This document shows positions 21,054 to 32,713 of a DNA stretch of 64,000 nt, in pieces (the first letter of the stretch is position 1; every line of letters starts with the position of its first letter). This DNA is from Colocasia esculenta (taxonomy: Eukaryota; Streptophyta; Magnoliopsida; Alismatales; Araceae). The stretch is from the NCBI GenBank assembly GCA_014218235.1, contig CM024760.1:147141245-147205244 (forward strand), given 5' to 3'. Below the pieces are notes generated by a model. The model had not been told where the DNA came from. It ran no database searches and saw nothing but the letters and a program-made list of their open reading frames with translations. A program made the translations under genes and the position numbers.

Positions 21054-24000
21054 TCATTTCATTAACTTTGGAGGTACTGGTAAATAGAAGGCAGGAGACA
21101 GAAGAGAGGCAAAATGGGAGATGGTTTCCCATGCATGTGCTTCCTGCTCTTCAAAAAAAGTTTTGAATACTCCAAAAGATACAGAGTAGGATGGTCCCAT
21201 GGTGGAAGCCATCCTTTTGAGATGAAGATCTAGGTGCTGATAGAGAAGATCAGCATATGCATTCTTGTCCATGTTCATCTTGAGAAATCGACGAGTCCCA
21301 AAGCTGGCACAGGTGAGGAATTGGTCCATGGTGACAGGATAATGGTTGTGGTTATCTCTGAGAGCTTTGTGCATAGCCACATACACTTTGTATCTTTCCT
21401 CCCAGACCTTGAAGGGGTCATCAACAAGATGAATGGAGTTCATATCTAGGAAAGTAGCTGGAGAAATGGCTGGTTAGCCTTCTCTGGCCTGAACTTCATT
21501 GATTTCAAAGAGTTGCTGAGCTGACAGGGGGTAGAACTTGGACCATTCAGAAGATGTCAGCCTTTCTAATTCAGACAGAATAGGGGCTAGAACTTCAGCA
21601 CTTACATGCCCCTGGTGATATTCCCTAAACAGGAATCTAGAATAAGCAACCAGGCAGCCTTTCTGTACTTTAATTCTGCCCATTACTCTGGCAAAACGTT
21701 CAAAGATGATGGATCCTACAGAGGACTCCATAACTAGAAAGTGAATTTGAGGAAGGACTATCTCTTCAGGTACTTGGAGGGTAGCAAAATCTACCTGAAC
21801 ATCTGAAGATTGAGAGATATCCGGAGTCAGAGCTGAAATGGCCCTTTTGAACTGACTGAGCTGAACCTCTGGAAGTCTATGAATATATCTGTAGTTGTTG
21901 AATAGCATGAGATGCCTGATCATTTTGATTTCCTTTTGAATATAGGGTGCCCAAAGTTCCCTATGATAGATCTTGAACCACTCTGATAGGGTCAGGGAGT
22001 GGTCTCTTGGAGGGAATCTAGCAGATTTGGCAAGAATGAATTTCTTTAGGAGATCCTTGTGACCTTTGCCCCACTGCTCTTCAATTTTAGAATGGGCAAG
22101 AGAGAAGATTTTGGATTTTTCAGATTTGGAAAGAGAAGTGTAGGGTAGAATGGTGTGCAAATGATCTGTGAGATCAAGAAATGAAAGGTTAATGATGGTT
22201 GCAAAAACAACCTTTGAGAGATATTCTCTGTACAGTGAGGGATGTTTGTTGTCCACTGTGAGAGAAAACCACAAAGGTGGGTATTTGGGTTCAGAGGAGA
22301 GGGAGGAAGTAGAAGTAAGCTTCCTCTTCTTGGGGGCAGGACTAGAAGGGTCTGCCCTATGAACATGTTCCCCAACCTTCAACACAGACCTGAGGATCTC
22401 TTCCTCAAACTCATCCTTTATTTGTTCCATAAAGGGAGAGTTAAGTTGGGCTCTTTCAGGTATGATAGTGATGAAAGAGGGTGGAGGAGTAGGATGAAGA
22501 AAAGAGTGGGAAGTAGTAGGAAGGTCATCAATTGGTCCAAGGGAGGGACCAGAGGAGGAGGAGGATGCTCTAGCTGAGGATGCTGGAGGGGCCTCATGTA
22601 TAGAAGAAGGAGAAGGAATGGAAGTAGAGGAGGCAGGAGATGAGGTGGACTGAAATGGTGTAGGAGAAGAAATTGGTCTAGATTGAGGCTTCTTGAATGT
22701 TTGAGGAGCAGGAGGTGCTGTAGGAGCTGAGGGTGGAGTTGGAGGAATAGGTGTGTGAGAGGGAGAAGAGGGAGCTGGGGGCTTGGGTGCCAAGAACTCT
22801 TCTACCTCTATCTGCACAGACTCACTTTCCAATGGCCCTGATGGCCCTGACCCTTGCTCAGATGGCCCTGTTGGCCCTTCAACCTGATCAGCTGGCCCTG
22901 TTGGCCCTACCTCTTTTGGTGTTGCTGCTGCTTCTGGTGCTGCTGCTGCTTCTGGTGCTGCTGCTGCTTCTGGAGGAGGAGGAGCTTGAACTCCAACTGC
23001 CTTGATAATATCCGAGAGCATGCCTTTCATGCTGCTCATCTTCTTATTAAACCATTTCATAGCATTTCTGATTTGACCCAATTCTTTGTTGGCTGAAGCT
23101 TGGCTTAGAAATATAGAATTTACATCTGACTGGAGAGTACATAATAGCTCACCTTGCACATTCAGCCTTTCAATCACTGGTTTCAAATTTATGACAATTT
23201 TCTGCTTGACCTGCCTCTCAAAAAGTGTATCAGCCAGGAGAGGAACTTCAGAGGCAACTTCTTTTCCTTTCTTCTTGTCTTCTTTTGCTAGAGGAGGTTG
23301 ATCATCATCTGAGCTCGAAGAGCTTGCAATCTCTCCTTCTCTGTCATCCAGATTTTGAGAATCTCTATGCCTTTCCTCCTGACCATCAACAACTGGAGTT
23401 GTTTCTGCTGAACCTTCTTTTGATAGCTCCCCCTCAATAGGAGCATCTTCTTCATTTGATACTTGCTCCCCCTGAATGGGAGCATCTTCCATCACAGAGT
23501 CACCTTGAGCAACTGGGTGCTCTACCTCTACTTGAACATCTTCCATTGGTTCATCAATGTGGCCTGATGCCACAGCCTCTTCTGCAACTCTGCCACTGGT
23601 TTCGGGAGCACTAGAGGTGAAAGGAATTAAATCAATAAGGTCTGAAAGAATAGATGCAACCACAGTTGAGGGTAGTGGGTTCTCAACTGAAATAATATCC
23701 TCTGGGAGAATATCCGCAATTCTCCTCTCTGCAAAATTTTCAGCTAATTCTTCTGGAAATTCTGAAGCTGGTGCTGACATTCTTTCTTCTTCCACTCCAA
23801 TTTCAGACTGAACTTCTACTAAAGAGGGGCCAGATGATTCTGCTGCTCCAACTGCTGGCGCTGAAACTGACTCCACTGGCAATTCTGGAATCATATCTGC
23901 TGATCCCATCTCCTGATGAACAACTGAGGTGTCGTCAATGATGGCTTCGCCTTCAGCAACTGAAGCCTTGAACCAGACACCATTTTCCACAGAGAAGCCA

Positions 24001-24769
24001 CTCTTCTTAGGTTCCTGGACCTGATTGCTTGGCCCATTTTCTCTACAACTGCCCCAGAAAGATCAACACCGAAGTGTTTGAAGATCTTGGTAAGTAGGTG
24101 GGCATAGGGCAGGGACACATTTAACTTGCTCTTGGTGTCCCAAATCTGATCTCTGGCAAATTTCATTCTTTCCATCATCACTGCGGCCATATTTATCTCC
24201 TTATTTTGAATGGCCCAATACATCATGTCTGAGTCGGCCTTTGTGCAAGATGAAAATGTTACACTTCTGGGAACTAAGATTTGACAAACAATAAAGTGAA
24301 GGAGGCGGTTGAAAGCAGTTAGATGATTTATATCCAGCTTGTCATCCCTTAGCTTGAAACCCGGCCCTACAATTCCCAAACCTTTCACTTGGGCGTCCAT
24401 GGTGTGAACCCCACTAAATCCGGAAGTCTTCACATCAAACAGCATCTTCAGCAACTCAGGATCTATTCTAATCAGGGTTCCCTTTACTGAAGAGACTAGG
24501 GACCCATCTTCCTCTGTTCTCATACACACGAAGAAAGCTTTTACCAAGTCCGGATAACTGACCTCTGGAAAGGTGGAGACTCCTATCCATTGCATCTGAT
24601 TGATCAAATCTACCACACTGCTCATTCCATTTTTCCTCAGATTAGCAACATCGACTTCTTTATTTCCACAGAGCTTCGTCTTCACAAAGGTAAACCTCTC
24701 CTGCTGCTCAGGAGTGAGAAATTCGGCGTTATAGCCACCCAAACTGCCGGCGATGACTGGTGCGGCCAT
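21054..24769 (-). pseudogene. Extra 3' gene of E2 ('putative plant transposon protein' type)
   Basis: The start ATG at 24769 (MAAPVIAGSLGGYNAEF) fits because homologous upstream sequence is absent and the pol stop lies 395 bp before. The N-terminal ~250 residues form a globular domain (LNVSLPYAHLLTKIFKHFGV near residue 230) of the family annotated as a putative plant transposon protein. A frameshift near 24030 leads into a long second frame: an acidic and Pro-rich region, a helical segment (about 23200-23030), GPTGP repeats, then a C-terminal globular part matching E1. An in-frame TAA at 21474-21476 interrupts it just before PAISPATFLDMNSI, and the protein would end at 21054. Function is unknown to me; an envelope-like role is often suggested for this position, but I see no clear membrane segment or signal peptide. 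Confidence 0.85.
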
Positions 24770-25164
24770 GGATTCAGGTGGGAAAGTCTCTGGAGGGTTG
24801 AAACGGAAGGAGAAGAGAAGGAATCCTCAAGAAATTTTGCGGGAAGGAGGAGGAAGGTTCAAACTTGCAGAAGGTTAAGATATGAGTTGTTAGGGCATCG
24901 GCTCATGCGACAGGATGAAAAGGGGAAAAGGTAGACGATGAGATACGAATCATTCTGCCATTGATTTTATGCATAAATTAATGCGATGTGGAAAGTGAGG
25001 CGCCAAAAGGCGGTGGAAAACGACAAAAGGTGTTGACTATTCAAACCGACTTCAATGAGAGAGCGGTTACAACGAATGATTTGAATTTCTCTTGCTTAAC
25101 GCCATGGAGGGAAAAAAATTACTTAATTCTGAAATTTAATGTGCCATTTATAAGCAAACTTTTA
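24770..25164. other. E2 spacer between pol and the extra 3' gene
   Basis: About 395 bp of A/T-rich non-coding sequence. No gene or structured repeat was seen. Confidence 0.6.
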
Positions 25165-25182
25165 TCACAAATTGCACATGCC
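25165..25182 (-). pseudogene. Last codons of E2 pol, cut off by E3
   Basis: Joined across E3 (after dropping one ATGCC copy), the minus-strand frame runs …RRELGMCNL and stops at TGA (25165-25167). E3 therefore inserted four codons before the natural end of pol. Confidence 0.8.
25178..25182 (+). other. E3 target-site duplication, left copy (ATGCC)
   Basis: ATGCC before the LTR at 25183 recurs at 44594-44598 directly after the other LTR. The duplicated bases belong to the E2 pol reading frame. Confidence 0.92.
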
Positions 25183-26561
25183 TGTAATCACGGGATTTGT
25201 ATCCCCTTTTGAAATAGATTGTGAAGGTGTAGAGATTAGGAAAGTACCGTGATCGCCACCAGAGTAATCGCCTCGTAGATGTAGACGTGGAGGGCTGACT
25301 ACCTTGGAAAAGAAAGGTGAAGTAGAAGGAGTACCTGACAAAGCGACAGATGGGGTGTCGCTTTCCTTTTTCCTGAACGCGACAAGAGGCTAAGGTGCCT
25401 TCTTGAACGCGACAGTGGTCTTGTCGCCTTCTCTTCAGAGGGACAGAGATGTGGATTCTCGTCTTCCTGCTCCTCAGCCGGCCAAGGGACAGGAGCCTCA
25501 CTTCGTTCTAACCTTCAAAAACCTGCAAGATGATTTAAACACAAGGAAAACCCATTAGAATTCGTGTGCAATAGATCTATTCAATGAAAAGTGCATGTAC
25601 ATGAACTATTATGAGGGGAACTCACAAGATTGGGGTTTTTTAACCCCTGGGGGTACCAAAGATGGGTGTGTGTGTCGTGTTCTAATGCTAAACTAGAAGA
25701 AAAAAACGAACTATGCATGCATGAAATTGATGAAATAAAGAAGAAAAGGGAGAGAGAATTGGATAGCCGCTGGGAAAACGCCCTGGAGGGCTCTTCTGAG
25801 TCGTCTGGAGAAGAAACTCTCTTCGTGGAAGAGAAAGCTCTCTTCCTCTGCGAACTAATGAATCCAGCATTGCCCTAAAAGATGCAGAGACGAGGTACTT
25901 ATGGATGATTATTCCCAACTCGGGTCTGAGAGGAATAATGGGCAAGAGTCCGACTCTGGGCAAGTATAGCTGTGCAAGGGCTATTGGAACTCGGAAAGGA
26001 ACATGTTAGGAAGGCCTGCTCCGAATTTGAGAGGATTTGGACTTGATTTGGACGTCCAAAAGAAGCAATTACCATCAATAGCATGGGTCTAAATTAGCCT
26101 CGGATTGAGTTTCCTGTTTAAGGCCCAGAATGCGACAGCCATCTTGTCGCCTTCCTGAAGGCGCCGGCTCGACATGTCGCCTTCCTCATATGGAATGCTG
26201 ACTTGAGTTATTTTCTATTTTTGAGGGATTTAAAATGTGGAATTATCAAGGCGACATGGGGTATGTCGTTTTTAAGAAGGCGACACATGGCCTGTCGTCT
26301 TCTGGTATTTTTCTGCATTTTGACCATAAAATGTGTCCAATAGCCATGCACAGCCTTCAGGATGAAACATCGGACTTATACTCAGAGAGCTTTTAGTGGG
26401 AACAGATTGATTTGACCAGGAAGAGTCCTTCAGGGCGATGAACTAATGGGAATGATGTCATGATTGGAGAAAGCCAGCTTGACGATGATGAGCCAACGTG
26501 GGGCGTCAATGATACGACAAGGGATTTTGCTCGACTTATGGGCCAGAAATGGGTGTCTACA
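25183..26561 (-). repeat. E3 3' LTR (1379 bp)
   Basis: TGTAATCACGG…GGGTGTCTACA on the plus strand; on its own strand it starts TGTAGACACCC. It pairs with 43218-44593. It holds several GCGACA…TGTCGC inverted pairs, e.g. 26132-26150 with a 7-base loop. The short open frames within are not genes. Confidence 0.92.
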
Positions 26562-26573
26562 GATTGCCCCTCC
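26562..26573 (-). other. Polypurine tract of E3
   Basis: On the minus strand GGAGGGGCAATC directly precedes the LTR start TGTAGACACC. Confidence 0.75.
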
Positions 26574-27900
26574 TTGATGCTTTCTTTGTAAGGGAGTGGA
26601 GCGGTGATGGAGCGAAAGCGGCGTGAAATGGCGATGTAGCGGAATGTAGCGGAATGAGCTGAAAAGCGGGCATCAAGGTAAAGAGACACCCATTTTGGAC
26701 GAATAAGCAGCGAGAATTATCTAGCTAACTTCGAACATGGATGGGAACAGAGTGCGAGGATGGTTCCTATTTGGGATGAATAAAAATCAAGAAAGAATGA
26801 TCAACCTCCTGATTCAGGAGGTACCCTGGCTATCTTTAGCGTGCAGGTTTCGTTCATTAGGGGATAGGTGCTGCCCGGCGGGTCGATTCGACTCTGGCCT
26901 TCGAGCGGGTCACGACTAATGAGCGGATCGGGGATAAAGGGATGACTGTTATAATGAATAGGGATGAGAGGAATCCTTCATAGGAACTATCACTGGTAAA
27001 CTGGACCGAGCACAAGCTCGAGGAAAACTTTCAAATTCGGAGTGGAATTCTTGTCTATAAATGAGGATTTGGGTTGGGACATCATTGAGAAGCTGACTTT
27101 GACAAATCATGATTCATGAAGCTCAAAGTTCCTACATGATGCATGCTGGGCTAAAGAAAAAGAAATCATAAAAGCGAATGCAAAGAGAGAGAGAAAATAA
27201 CAAATATTCAAGGATAATATTGCTAGACAATATAAGCAAGGGTCAAGACACTTCGCATCCCCGACGTGCGATAGAATCCATCGTCCCCGAGTCATATCAC
27301 CCAACGGCCTATCCAGCGATTAGCAGTGCGCACTTAGATCATCCTCGTTTTTTATGAAGGGGAACTCAGATCCTGGAACACACTGGGAACCAGCCGGTCC
27401 TTGAGCTGATATAATAGCGTAGATATCACATAGTAATGCGAAGGGATTAGGGTTAGAGATACTTACCTGACTTACCTGATGGACTTCTTTTGATTTTCTG
27501 GATTTTCTGGATTTTTATGAATTTTTTTGATTTTCTGATTTTTTATGGATTTTCAATAATCAAAGCAATAAAATAGACATGATACAATGCACTAAACAAT
27601 GACATCAAAGCATATGTGCAAATATCCTGAACAGTCACAAAGAAGTAAGCAAGACAGCACAGACTGATCAGAAGGCAACATAGGGCTTGTCGCGATGCTT
27701 AACTGAAGAAGGTGACAAAAGACCTGTCGCCACCTTGAAGGCGACATGTCGATATGTCGCATTCTCAGTTTCCTCAGCCCGAGCTCAAAAGCCTTCAGCA
27801 TATGATTTGGTTTTGACCCCTACTTGGATTCCTAATGCCTCCCACTCAAGGTCCTACTCCTAATGGGTCTCCCCTACCCTTTCCTAGCAGGAATAGGAGT
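26574..27900. other. E3 3' untranslated stretch
   Basis: Non-coding. It contains ATTCCGCTACATTCCGCTAC-like short repeats just inside the polypurine tract (minus strand, about 26600-26660), shared with E4 at 55660-55760; a T-rich stretch of GATTTTCTG repeats at 27488-27560; and a GCGACA/TGTCGC cluster at about 27690-27770. No gene is supported. Confidence 0.6.
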
Positions 27901-27910
27901 ATTATAGCTC

Positions 27911-27918
27911 TATAAATA
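27911..27918 (+). promoter_or_regulatory. TATA box of the first E3 PMD gene
   Basis: TATAAATA lies about 75 bp before the proposed ATG (27986), followed by a CT-rich leader with TTCTCTCTTCTC at about 27945. The spacing fits a plant RNA polymerase II core promoter. It drives transcription opposite to the retrotransposon. Confidence 0.55.
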
Positions 27919-27985
27919 AAGGGATGAGAGGCCAAATTCGGAGTTCTCTCTTCTCTCTTCCTTTCTTCAAGCTTTGCAAGCTTCT

Positions 27986-29428
27986 ATGGCTATGAGGAGA
28001 GCTCTTCTTGCTTCCATGGACGGGGAGATGGCTTATGAAGGTCCGAAGCGTGCTCGGACGGCGTATGAAGCGCTCCTGAGGGTGACGGACATCCCCAATC
28101 ACTTGAGCCGGAGCGAGGAAGTGAGAGAGGTGAGTTTTGGTGTTTTCAATTTTCATGAATTTTGAACTTCGAATTTGTCTTTTAATTTTTGTGTTCTTGA
28201 TCTTCCCCTCTCTTTTTTGCCTTTTCTTCTCCTCTTCTAGCTCTTCCCGGGTCCCGCCGCTATTCTAAGCTCACTTGGATCACCCCAATGATCAAGTCCT
28301 TACCCATGTTTGTCATTAGATTCTTGAGAGAGTGGGGATTGGGTGGAGTATTGATAGCGGCCCATAATTACCATAAAATTTCTTTCGATTGGCATAGCAT
28401 CACGGCTTTGATAGAGTTATGGCACCCACAAACTCATACCTTCATTTTTTCCAAGTTCGAGGCGACCGTCCTTCTAGAGGAGGTCGAGGCCTTTCTAGCT
28501 CTCCCTAAAACTAAACCGGGGGACGAGCACAACGTAAGCTATACCGTCGAACCCATTAACCCAAAGCTCATCCTAGGGGAGTTTATGACCGACCCGGGGA
28601 CATCCATACCATGATTAGCCCACAATCCATACACTTGGTTCCATTGTCTAAGTGGGTCATATCCCAATGCAAGAACAAGAATACGGACCATCGGAAATTG
28701 CAAAGGCCGTGGCCATATGCCTATGTGGTGTAGTCCTCTTCCCGTCCGGGGATCACCTTATAGATCATGCGAGCCTTAGTGCGATTAGTGGGGTATGGCG
28801 GGGACTTTCTCTTTCACACGCGGTCTTGGCCTACCTCTACTCGGGTCTCACTTCAGCTTCCACGGGTGGTTTCCTTTACGGCTCTATGATCCTTCTAGAG
28901 TGTTGGTTGGGTGTGAGGATAAAGTTTAGACCTGTTGATAACCCCACCACCGACTGTCGGATCTTCGGGTGCCATCCATTGAACTTCATTGGCGGCACGG
29001 CCAAATTTTCAGACAAAGTTTTATGCAGGACGGCCGACAAGAAGACAAGGGGTGCGTGGCGCCTCTACTTCAGCACCCTGCCGGTGGAGCACTTTGCTTT
29101 GGATATAGCGGCGCTGCGCGGAGCGGAGATCCGGCTACCACTCGGATGCGGCTTGGACTTGCAGCTGATAGGAAACATGGCAACCGTTCTCTACAACCCA
29201 CAGCGGTGCTACTTGGGAATCGGAAAGCCAAGAACGAGAGTACTGCCACCATCACACCTTCCTCCTGTGAAGAGACGGCGCTTGGGGACCCCGGAGGATG
29301 AGCAGGCTGTGCGGAGCGCACTGGCCCTGTGGAGGGTGTGTGCCATGCACACGCTCCCACCGAGACTTGACGAGGACCGGGAGACGTACCAGGCGTACCT
29401 CCGGAACACGAGAAGCTTCGGCCACTAG
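27986..29428 (+). pseudogene. PMD gene 1 in E3 (plant mobile domain), antisense to the element
   Basis: The PMD (aminotransferase-like) family is recognised from IELWHPQTHTFIF, EATVLLEEVEAFLALP, then VLAYLYSGLTSAS and GFLYGSMILLECW. A first exon with ATG 27986 (48 codons) is proposed, donor at 28130 (GAG|GTGAGT); the acceptor is either 28240 or 28269, and the reading phase fits the second better. The main exon is open at 28270-28611, shifts frame near 28597 and again near 28665, and ends at 29428 after a basic PPVKRRR stretch. Its homologue in E4 (52329-53794) aligns over the whole length. In Arabidopsis, PMD proteins such as MAIN and MAIL1 act in silencing and genome stability; any such role here is inference. 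The two frameshifts make this copy inactive. Confidence 0.8.
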
Positions 29429-29594
29429 CGGACCGCGAGCCGGAGAGAGAGATGTGATTGTACTTTTGACGCTTTGATGGGACCTGATGAGTTGAGTTTG
29501 ATGAAGTGGGAGTGAGACTTTTGAGTTGATGGCTTTTATTTGATGTAAGGATTGATTTCTGCAATGAGAATTGAATTTTGGGTGTTTTGATGCA

Positions 29595-29735
29595 CTGGCT
29601 AAAGAAGGCGACATAGGGTATGTCGCTACCTTGAAGACGACAGATCTGTGTCGCCATGACTAAAGTAAAGGCGACAGAACTGTGTCGCAATGCTCATATC
29701 AGAAGGCGACGGGGCTATGTCGCCTTCACAGCCCC
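29595..29735 (+). repeat. Cluster of GCGACA/TGTCGC inverted pairs
   Basis: Between the two PMD genes, AAGGCGACA and TGTCGC cores alternate (29605-29635, 29665-29690, 29700-29725), with 5-10 bases between partners. Similar clusters occur elsewhere in E3 and in E6. Confidence 0.8.
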
Positions 29736-29781
29736 GAGGCGGTTTTGAAAACCGATACGCGCCTCTCCCTCTTCCCTCTTT

Positions 29782-29782
<1 letters not shown>

Positions 29783-29818
<36 letters not shown>

Positions 29819-29895
29819 TTCTCTCTCTCTCTCTCTCGATCCTCTCTCTCCTCACTCTCTCTCTCCGGCCCTCTCTCTCTCTCTCCTCTCCTTTC
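29783..29895 (+). repeat. CT microsatellite in the leader of PMD gene 2
   Basis: Interrupted (CT)n runs, the longest about 29787-29816, continue to about 29895. The stretch lies 140-250 bp before the ATG of PMD gene 2. Such CT-rich leaders are common near plant transcription starts. No clear TATA box was seen. Confidence 0.85.
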
Positions 29896-30037
29896 TCTCC
29901 TCCGGCGAGCCAAACTGAGGCCCCCCTTCTTCTCTCTCCTCCGCGAGCCCCCCATCTCCGGCGAGCCCCCGGCCGGCGGCGCCTCCCCCTTCCCTTTCTT
30001 CATCTTCTTCCCTTTCTCTTCTTTCCGGCAAACGGCG

Positions 30038-32713
30038 ATGGAAGGCGATGGAGACCAAGGAGGTGAGGATGGCAGTAGACGTCGGAAGAGGATGATCCGG
30101 CGGAGGCAAGCGGGTGAAGGGACGTCGACGGCGGCCCAAGATCCTCCCCCGGTCGTCCCGATGGAGGAAGAAGTCGCGCCGGCGTGGGAGACGATGACGA
30201 GCCAGTTGGGCCCAAAAAGGTAAGGTATGGGGGAGGGTATAGAACATGTGTGTAGGGCGATTCACCCCGTGGGACGGCCGGAAAACGGGAGGATTTCCAT
30301 TTTGGGTCTCTGATAATGCGACAGGCCCCCTGTCGTATTACCAGACAGAAGGCGACAGCCCCCATGTCGCCTTATAGAAGGCGACAGGGGGCCTGTTGCA
30401 ATGAGGGCTTAAAGCGACAAGGGGTCTGTCGTCTTCAGAAGGCGACAGGTCCCTTGTCGCTTTAACAGGGCAGAGAGTGTTTTGGCCCTTTTTTCTGATT
30501 TCTGACCCCTTCTGGTGTTTGCCTTGCAGACTGAGTTGCGGTCCCGGCTCGGATGGGCAGTGATCCGGGCAATCTATGACGGACTTCCAGGTACGCCGAC
30601 TGGAGGGGATGGGCTTCGGGCCGTTCTTGAGATTGGAGGAGTTAGCGCCGGATGTGGCACTCATCCAGGCGCTGAAGGAGAGGTGGGACCCAGAGTGCCA
30701 TGCCTTCCTCTTCCCGTGGGGACACATGGTCCCTACGTTGGAAGACGTAGTGCGGATCACCGGCCTGCGCGTGGATGGCCAGGCGGTGACTGGGACCACC
30801 TATACCAGCTATCAGGAGCCGGTGGAGAGGCTACTGGGACTGGAGGTGAGGGGAGAGAGGTCCTCGCTAGTGCAGCGGACGGCGCTACAGGCCAGCCTGG
30901 GGTGGCGAGTGCACGCCGCCAGACGGCGCGGGACAGGCGGAGCACATGGACGAATGACAGATGACGCCAGAGCGGCGATGGCGGAGGAGGAGGGAGAGGC
31001 AGCTGACAGAGACTTACGACGGTTCCTGACACTGGTGATTGGGAAGCTGATCCTGGGGACCAAAGGGGACCCGGTGGGCTGCCGTTGCTTGCCCCTGCTG
31101 GAGGATCTGTCCAGCGTGGGCAACTACGCATGGGGTGCGGCCCTCCTGGCCCACCTCTTCGACAGTCTGGGCACCTCTAGCAGGGAGACGGGTGTCGCGG
31201 GCTTCTTCCCACTTCTACAGGTATGTTTCTATCCTTGCCCTTTGCTGCTTTTCCTTCTTATTTATTGACTGTGGTACTGACTTGTGTTGCTCTTGCAGGT
31301 GTGGGCTTACTACCACCTCCCCTCCCTAGGCCGCGGGGTGGCAAGGCAACGCAGTGCTGTACCGCTCTTACAGCGCTGGCGGTTTTGTCGAGATGAGCGG
31401 TCCCTGCGGCGCCAGGTGACCATGATTCACGATGCGCTGGACACTACTCCTTTTGGACATGTAAGTGCTTCTAACCTTGCCCTCTTTACTTTGCCTATTT
31501 GATGGTTGACTGACGGAGTTTTGGCTTTTGGGTGTGCAGGTACAGTGGACCCCCTATGTCGGGGAGAGTGACGCCGCCCAGCCGTGGGTGGAGCGAGGCC
31601 GTCCCTACTTTGGTAGGGACATTTGGCTGCATTGCTTCAACACGGTGGTTCCGCTCCACCACCGGCTGGTGGCGCGTACTCTGGGACTCCACCAGGCGGC
31701 GGTGGAGTTCCCGTCCCAACAGCTATCTTGGGAGAGGCCAGGCCGGAGCTTCCGCGGGATCCAGCAGGTCACGGACTGGACGGTCTGGGTCCGGGAGCAG
31801 CTGGACGACTAGGAGCGACGAGGGACGGAGGTGGTCTCCGAGGCCACCAGCGATGAGGACTACTTCCGGGCATACGCCCGGAAGTACGGGGCCCAGGTGT
31901 ACAAGGGGTCCCGAAGACCGGTGAGTCTTTACTGCTTTCAGTCTTCTTCTGGATTCCTGATTTGATTGTGCGACTGACTTGACTTGTGTTTGCAGCTTGA
32001 CACTGAGGGGTGGATCACCTCGCTTGAGGGCATCCTCCACTCCACCATCCAGCAGCGCGGCGACCTCCACGCGGTGGTGGACCAGCTGGTGAGTTTCTAC
32101 TTTGTGCTTTTACCCTTCTGCTTCTAGCGTTGGTTGACTGACCCTCGTTGTTTTCTTTTGCAGCGGGCAGAGCTAGACGGGGCCCGACAGATGGTGGGCG
32201 GCGCCTCCTCTTCTCGAGAGGACCCTGGCCGTTCCGTGCTGGAGGGGCAGCTAGCCGCGGCGGTGACCCGAGCGGAGGACGCCCTCGGCCAGTTGCGGGA
32301 GCGGGTAGGGTTCTTACATAGATACCCCTAGACTTTTGCTCCTTTCGTGATTTCTGACAAGTTCTCTGATATTACAGGAGCAGGAGCTGAGGACCGCCCT
32401 GGCGCGGACGACGACGCTGGAGACGGAGATGGCAGAGCTGCGCTTACTCCCCGAGGCAGCGGAGGAGGCGCGGTGGCGCCAGGCGGAGGAGGCGGCACGA
32501 CTGCGCGCCGAGGCTGGGGACCTCCGCACCCAGCTGGGGGAGGAGAGGCATCGCGGCGACATGCTGCGATCCAAGATGAGGGGGCTAGAGAGGGCCCTGG
32601 CGTTGGTCGGGCGCAGCCGATCAGCGACCAGCCGGAGCGGTATCCCGAGCGGGTCCGCTGGGCACTATCTGACGGGTTCCTCCGGACGGCAGAGGAACGA
32701 GGAGGAGGAGTGA
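30038..32713 (+). pseudogene. PMD gene 2 in E3, about seven exons, antisense to the element
   Basis: Proposed exons: 30038-30219, 30530-31220, 31299-31460, 31540-31920, 31996-32088, 32164-32304, 32378-32713; all introns have GT…AG borders, and the exons from 3 on are phase 0. Exon 1 is basic (RRRKRMIRRRQ). Exon 2 holds the PMD core: LQALKERWDPECHAFLFPWG-like (30670-30720), PTLEDVVRITGLRVDG, and NYAWGAALLAHLFDSL. Exons 3-4 continue the domain (WAYYHLPSLGRG, then WTPYVGE). Exons 5-7 form a long coiled coil (EMAELRLLPEAAEEARWRQA) and end at TGA 32711-32713. Lesions in the proposed frame: TGA at 30561-30563 (or a frameshift there, since another frame looks coding) and TAG at 31810-31812. It is GC-rich, unlike the surrounding DNA. 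Gene capture by the retroelement is likely. Confidence 0.8.
30315..30470 (+). repeat. Inverted GCGACA/TGTCGC pairs inside intron 1 of PMD gene 2
   Basis: At 30315-30339 the arms AATGCGACAGG and CCTGTCGTATT pair with one G-T wobble around a 3-base loop. At 30349-30373 AAGGCGACA and TGTCGCCTT are perfect 9-bp arms around 7 bases. Two more pairs follow by 30470. This is the densest cluster in the window. Confidence 0.85.

Noticed and set aside
21474..24769. Envelope glycoprotein for the E2 extra 3' gene
   Set aside because: I see no clear signal peptide, membrane segment or Cys pattern. It matches instead the plant-transposon-type proteins.
25630..25878. 82-codon frame in the E3 3' LTR, repeated at 43622-43909
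   Set aside because: Repeated only because it lies in both LTRs. It has no domain, and it is on the strand opposite to the element's transcript.
29626..30265. Several overlapping open frames on the minus strand opposite the PMD gene 2 leader
   Set aside because: They are mirror images of a CT-rich repeat and a GC-rich coding exon, with Arg/Glu/Gly-rich text and no domain.
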